A DNA stretch of 64,000 nt. Source: Salinivenus lutea (GTDB lineage: Bacteria > Bacteroidota > Rhodothermia > Rhodothermales > Salinibacteraceae). A model generated the notes under the pieces. The model ran no database searches, had not been told where the DNA came from, and worked only from the letters and a program-made list of their open reading frames with translations. Shown in pieces: positions 61,134-64,000 of this stretch. Every line of letters starts with the position of its first letter. Positions within the stretch are counted from its first letter, which is position 1. The translations under genes were made by a program, and so were the position numbers. The stretch spans positions 124,001 to 188,000 of the forward strand of contig NCRC01000002.1 of NCBI GenBank assembly GCA_002894685.1, read 5' to 3'.

Positions 61134-61219
61134 GCGAAAGTGGCGGAATTGGTAGACGCGCGAGACTTAGGATCTCGTGGGGGTCCTCCCCCGTGGGGGT
61201 TCGAGTCCCCCCTTTCGCA
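61134..61219 (+). tRNA. tRNA-Leu (anticodon TAG)
   Basis: An 86-base type II tRNA. The acceptor GCGAAAG pairs with CTTTCGC at 61212-61218, with discriminator A. The anticodon stem CGAGA/TCTCG surrounds loop CTTAGGA (anticodon TAG at 61168-61170), a long variable arm GGGGGTCCTCCCCC is present, and the T arm holds TTCGAGT. The 3' CCA is not encoded. A broken tyrosine recombinase gene lies 150 bases downstream, the classical position of an element integrated at a tRNA end. Confidence 0.97.
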
Positions 61220-61230
61220 CCGCCCCGAAT

Positions 61231-61270
61231 GCCTCTCAACGCCTGCAAACGGCAATTTGAGGGGCGTTTT
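61231..61270 (+). terminator. Probable terminator after tRNA-Leu
   Basis: GCCTCTCAA (61231-61239) pairs with TTGAGGGGC (61257-61265) with one mismatch. An inner GCC/GGC helix fills the loop, and GTTTTCTGTTT follows. It begins 11 bases after the tRNA. Confidence 0.65.
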
Positions 61271-61333
61271 CTGTTTGGGCCTGTCTCCCCCAATCTTGCA
61301 ACAAATCGCAGAATATCGCACCAAACTGAAAAG

Positions 61334-61367
61334 TTGTGGGGGAATTATGGGGGAACGCTCCCCCACA
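61334..61367. repeat. Tandem 11-bp repeat with inverted third copy beside the recombinase remnant
   Basis: TTGTGGGGGAA (61334-61344) and TTATGGGGGAA (61345-61355) are directly adjacent 11-mers differing at one base. The complementary TCCCCCA follows at 61359-61365, again 11 bases on. The second and third copies form a perfect 7-bp stem (TGGGGGA/TCCCCCA) around ACGC. Spacing of one helical turn suggests a protein-binding array, for example recombinase arm sites. It ends just before the stop codon of the integrase remnant. Confidence 0.6.
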
Positions 61368-61369
61368 GT

Positions 61370-61564
61370 CTACAACCCCCCGAACGTTTCTTCCATTGCG
61401 CGGTCCATCACTTCCGGGCTGAGGTGGCTATACATCTCCGTGACTTGGGTATTGGAGTGCCCACAAATCTCTGATATCACTCGGAGGGGCACGGTTCGTT
61501 GTCGTTCTTTGCGGTGAAGTCCTCCCGATTGTACACCACGAAGGAGTGGTGCCTCTGAGAGCAT
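61370..61564 (-). pseudogene. C-terminal remnant of a tyrosine recombinase/phage integrase
   Basis: The last about 40 codons (61370-61492) read VPLRVISEICGHSNTQVTEMYSHLSPEVMDRA. This matches the end of tyrosine recombinases: the G-H motif (box II His region) and the nucleophile Tyr in T-E-M-Y-S-H-L. The preceding 24 codons back to ATG 61564 are unrelated, and the catalytic Arg/Lys parts and core-binding domain are missing. The gene is truncated by deletion at its 5' side. It lies next to tRNA-Leu, reading toward it, as an integrase left after decay of an integrated element. Confidence 0.8.
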
Positions 61565-61761
61565 AAATGGTGCTCATGGAGCAAGAGGAGACCGATTGCG
61601 GGGGGCGTCCCTAAAAGGCGCCAGAGTCGGTAGAGGAGACTTGACCCTCTAAGCCGAGCGCCATCTCTTACAGATGAAAGAGAAAGAATTATTTCGGACG
61701 TCAAGACTGGGCTTCTTCCTCACTTCTCTTCATGTCACTTATCACCACATTTTGATTACCG
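61565..61761. other. AT-richer non-coding stretch between integrase remnant and lipoprotein gene
   Basis: I see no gene. Short open frames lack any family look. The DNA is more AT-rich than the core chromosome and holds the upstream region of the lipoprotein gene at 61762, with A/T-rich sequence at about 61676-61760. Further decayed element DNA is likely but cannot be proved by reading alone. Confidence 0.5.
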
Positions 61762-62238
61762 ATGCTTTCCACCTCGATCCGCACAGCCATCCACGCTTCT
61801 CTGCTTACTTTCTTCGTCTTTCTTTCCGGATGCGGTTCACATCCTGAACTCTACGAGAAACGTACTGAGGCCAGTGGATACGACTTCACAAAGTACACTG
61901 ATAGAGGCTTTCTAATCACACCGGAAGGATATTCTGGAGAATATCAGTCAGTTGGTGTTTTAAATGTTACCGTGTGGCCAACAGTAGAAGAATTGAATGC
62001 TGAAGAAGCGCCTCCTCTTACCGACCCTATAGACACAGGCTCCGGGTCAAAAAAGTGGTATATTACAGAGCCGGTCTCTCCTCAAGAGGCTGTAGATAGC
62101 TTATACACACTTGCAGATTCGATGGGCGCAGATGCAATCATCAATTTCGAAACAGAGGCTACCAAGCAGGATCTAAACGGTGGCGTCACGCGCATTGGGA
62201 TCCGGGCGCGAGGATATGCAATTGAGAGATCACAGTAG
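61762..62238 (+). CDS. AT-rich putative lipoprotein, unknown function, probably acquired
   Basis: The 158-residue protein has a lipoprotein signal (LLTFFVFLSGCGSH) with lipid Cys24. Its mature part resembles small secreted Bacteroidota lipoproteins that end in a YbjQ/heavy-metal-binding-like alpha/beta core (YQSVGVLNVTVWP ... ALADSMGADAIINFETEA in sense). Two sampled 60-base lines are 45 % and 48 % G+C, against 72 % in a sampled line of the S46 gene, and AGA arginine codons occur, unlike the neighbours. It is therefore probably horizontally acquired, perhaps cargo left by the element whose integrase remnant lies just upstream. No function can be named. Confidence 0.7.
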   Translation: MLSTSIRTAIHASLLTFFVFLSGCGSHPELYEKRTEASGYDFTKYTDRGFLITPEGYSGEYQSVGVLNVTVWPTVEELNAEEAPPLTDPIDTGSGSKKWYITEPVSPQEAVDSLYTLADSMGADAIINFETEATKQDLNGGVTRIGIRARGYAIERSQ

Positions 62239-62400
62239 AGTGGCTCTGGCCCTTTCCCCTTGAGTCGAATCAGGAGTCAGGGGGCTCGCTCGGCCCTCGG
62301 GGCCAGTCGGTCAAGCACCGGCCGCCCCCTTCGCCCACCTGCCTAAATGCCAAAAAGCTCGACGGTCGTGTCTGGGGCCCTCCCAGTGCCTGCTCGCCCG

Positions 62401-63999
62401 TCACAGGACCCGCGAGGACGTCGCTTGTCGCTGCCGCCGCCGCTCGGCCTCGGCCACGTGCTGAATCACATCTGCGACGCTGTCGGGAATGACGGAAATT
62501 GAGTCGATCCCGGCCTCCACCAGAAACTCGGCGAAGTCGGGGTGGTCGCTGGGGGCCTGCCCGCAGATGCCGACGGGGCGATCGGCCGCGTGGGCCTGAT
62601 CGATAAGGTCGGTGATCATGCGCTTCACCGACGGATTGCGCTCGTCGAACAGGGCGGAGAGGCGCTCGGCGTCCCGCCCCACGCCCAGGACCAGCTGCGT
62701 GAGGTCGTTCGTGCCGATCGAGAAGCCGTCGAACCGCTCGGCGAAGTCGTCGGCCTGGAGCACGTTGGACGGGATCTCGGCCATCACGTAGACCTGGAGG
62801 GTGTTCTCACCGCGCGTCAGCCCGTGTTCGGCCATCACCTCAAGGACACGGTCCGCCTCCTCCGGGGTCCGGCAGAAGGGGACCATCACCACCACGTTCG
62901 TAAAGCCCATCGTCTCGCGCACCCGCCGGATCGCCCGGCACTCAAGGGCAAACCCGTCGCGGTACTCGTCGCTATAGTAGCGAGACGCCCCGCGCCAGCC
63001 CAGCATCGGGTTCTCTTCGTGCGGTTCGAAGGCCTGTCCCCCGATCAGATTGGCGTACTCATTGGTTTTGAAATCGCTGAGGCGTACGAGGACCGGGTGC
63101 GGGTACTGCGAGGCGGCGATCGTGGCGATGCCCCGCGACAGGTGGTCCACGAAGTACTCCGCCTTGTCCGCGTAGCCGCGGGTCAAACGCTCGATTTCCG
63201 TGCGGGCCGCCTCGTCCTCGACCTGCTCGAAGGCGACGAGGGCCATCGGGTGCACCTGAATGACGTTGTTGACGATGTACTCCATCCGCGCAAGCCCGAT
63301 GCCCTCGACCGGCAGCTTCCACCAGTTGAGGGCTGCGTCGGGGCTGGCCACGTTGAGCATGATCCTCGTGTCGGTGTCGGGAAGGGAGTCGAGGTCCAGC
63401 TCCTTGGTTTCGTAGTCCAGACGCCCCGCGTACACGTACCCCTCCGTCCCCTCAACGCAGGAGAGGGTCACCTCCCGACCGTCCGGCAGCACCTCCGTGG
63501 CGTTGCCGGTCCCAATCACGGCCGGAATTCCGAGCTCCCGGCTCACGATGGCCGCATGCGACGTGCGGCCGCCCCGGTCGGTGACAATGCCCGCCGCCTT
63601 TTTCAGAATCGGCCCCCAGTCGGGATCCGTCATCTGCGTAACGAGGATGCCGCCCTCCTCAAAACGGTCAATCTCCTCAGCACTCTGAATCACCTGCACC
63701 GGCCCCTCGGCAATGGATTGGCCAATGCTCAGGCCCGTGACGAGCCGGTCCCCCGTTTCCTTGAGGCGGTACGTTCGCAGCACCCCGGCCGCCTGTCGCG
63801 ACTGCACGGTTTCCGGGCGGGCCTGCACGATGTATAGCTCTCCGGTCTCCCCGTCGTGCGCCCACTCGATGTCCATGGGGCGGTCGTAGTGGGCCTCGAT
63901 GATGCGCCCCCAGCGGGCCAGCGTGAGGATCTCGTCATCGGACATCACGAAGGCCCTTCGCTCCTCCTCGGTCGTCTCGACCGTCGTCGTGGGAGCGTC
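62401..63999 (-). CDS. ppsA: Phosphoenolpyruvate synthase, C-terminal part (5' end outside window)
   Basis: Makes PEP from pyruvate and ATP in gluconeogenesis. The frame is open to the right edge, so about the last 533 codons are seen. MDIEWAHDGETGELYIVQARPETV ends the nucleotide-binding domain. The phosphohistidine domain follows with TDRGGRTSHAAIVSRELGIPAVIG. The PEP-binding barrel has GIGLARMEYIV, FSIGTNDLTQLVLGVGRD and the catalytic Cys in PVGICGQAPSDHPDFAEFL. The stop is at 62401. Together with fbp at the other end, gluconeogenesis is well represented. Confidence 0.95.
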   Translation of the reverse strand, partial: DAPTTTVETTEEERRAFVMSDDEILTLARWGRIIEAHYDRPMDIEWAHDGETGELYIVQARPETVQSRQAAGVLRTYRLKETGDRLVTGLSIGQSIAEGPVQVIQSAEEIDRFEEGGILVTQMTDPDWGPILKKAAGIVTDRGGRTSHAAIVSRELGIPAVIGTGNATEVLPDGREVTLSCVEGTEGYVYAGRLDYETKELDLDSLPDTDTRIMLNVASPDAALNWWKLPVEGIGLARMEYIVNNVIQVHPMALVAFEQVEDEAARTEIERLTRGYADKAEYFVDHLSRGIATIAASQYPHPVLVRLSDFKTNEYANLIGGQAFEPHEENPMLGWRGASRYYSDEYRDGFALECRAIRRVRETMGFTNVVVMVPFCRTPEEADRVLEVMAEHGLTRGENTLQVYVMAEIPSNVLQADDFAERFDGFSIGTNDLTQLVLGVGRDAERLSALFDERNPSVKRMITDLIDQAHAADRPVGICGQAPSDHPDFAEFLVEAGIDSISVIPDSVADVIQHVAEAERRRQRQATSSRVL

Positions 64000-64000
64000 T

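Noticed and set aside
1-64000. CRISPR array, rRNA operon, intact insertion sequence or prophage
   Set aside because: No regularly spaced repeats, rRNA-like sequence, transposase gene or phage structural gene was seen; only a truncated recombinase remains at 61.4 kb.

Overview
The window is a continuous 64 kb piece of a GC-rich bacterial chromosome. I read it as a member of the Rhodothermota/Bacteroidota, most like Salinibacter. The reasons are: roughly 65-72 % G+C by eye in coding DNA; acidic, Asp/Glu-rich proteins such as those of salt-in halophiles; few recognisable Shine-Dalgarno sites; typical Bacteroidota families (S46 peptidase, short MerR proteins, HU-like plus SPOR proteins, NHL proteins, large beta-barrels, a stand-alone Nfu N-terminal domain); and a Na+-symporter of the NSS family. 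The species call is inference.

Layout. 1-16 kb: the end of a porin-like gene, then fbp, a DUF2064 protein, a cysteine desulfurase and murA, a purD/NHL/giant outer-membrane-protein operon, a barrel protein, and a degenerate glycosyltransferase with a NodB-type deacetylase. 16-25 kb: gamma-carbonic anhydrase, mutS, a J-domain-like coiled-coil protein, a UspA protein, an unusual flavin/NAD/4Fe-4S membrane fusion protein, nadK and tRNA-Phe. 25-36 kb: an almost unbroken minus-strand run (MerR, sbcC, an unknown gene, CvpA, YqeY, ptsI, ptsH, polyprenyl synthase, adk, two envelope-stress-like proteins). 36-47 kb: Nfu-like protein, a LuxC-like protein, an NSS transporter with its small subunit, penicillin acylase, an orphan ParA, Maf, a GATase, folB and a PfkB kinase. 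47-54.5 kb: an envelope operon reading TPR protein, outer-membrane barrel, HU-like protein, HU-TM-SPOR fusion, ExbB/TolQ, ExbD/TolR. 54.5-61 kb: comM, patatin, a metalloenzyme-superfamily protein and an S46 peptidase. 61-62.3 kb: tRNA-Leu, a broken tyrosine-recombinase gene and an AT-rich lipoprotein gene, which together look like the scar of an integrated element. The window ends inside ppsA.

Most of the window is core housekeeping. The parts that stand out are the apparently circularly permuted reductase fused to a NapH/CcoG-like membrane ferredoxin module, the HU-TM-SPOR operon (a possible link from nucleoid to cell wall), a LuxC-like protein without its cysteine, a GT2-like protein without its acidic catalytic motif, and the tRNA-Leu scar with an 11-bp repeat cluster. 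Convergent genes are packed so tightly, with three pairs overlapping at their stop codons, that ordinary hairpin terminators cannot lie between them.
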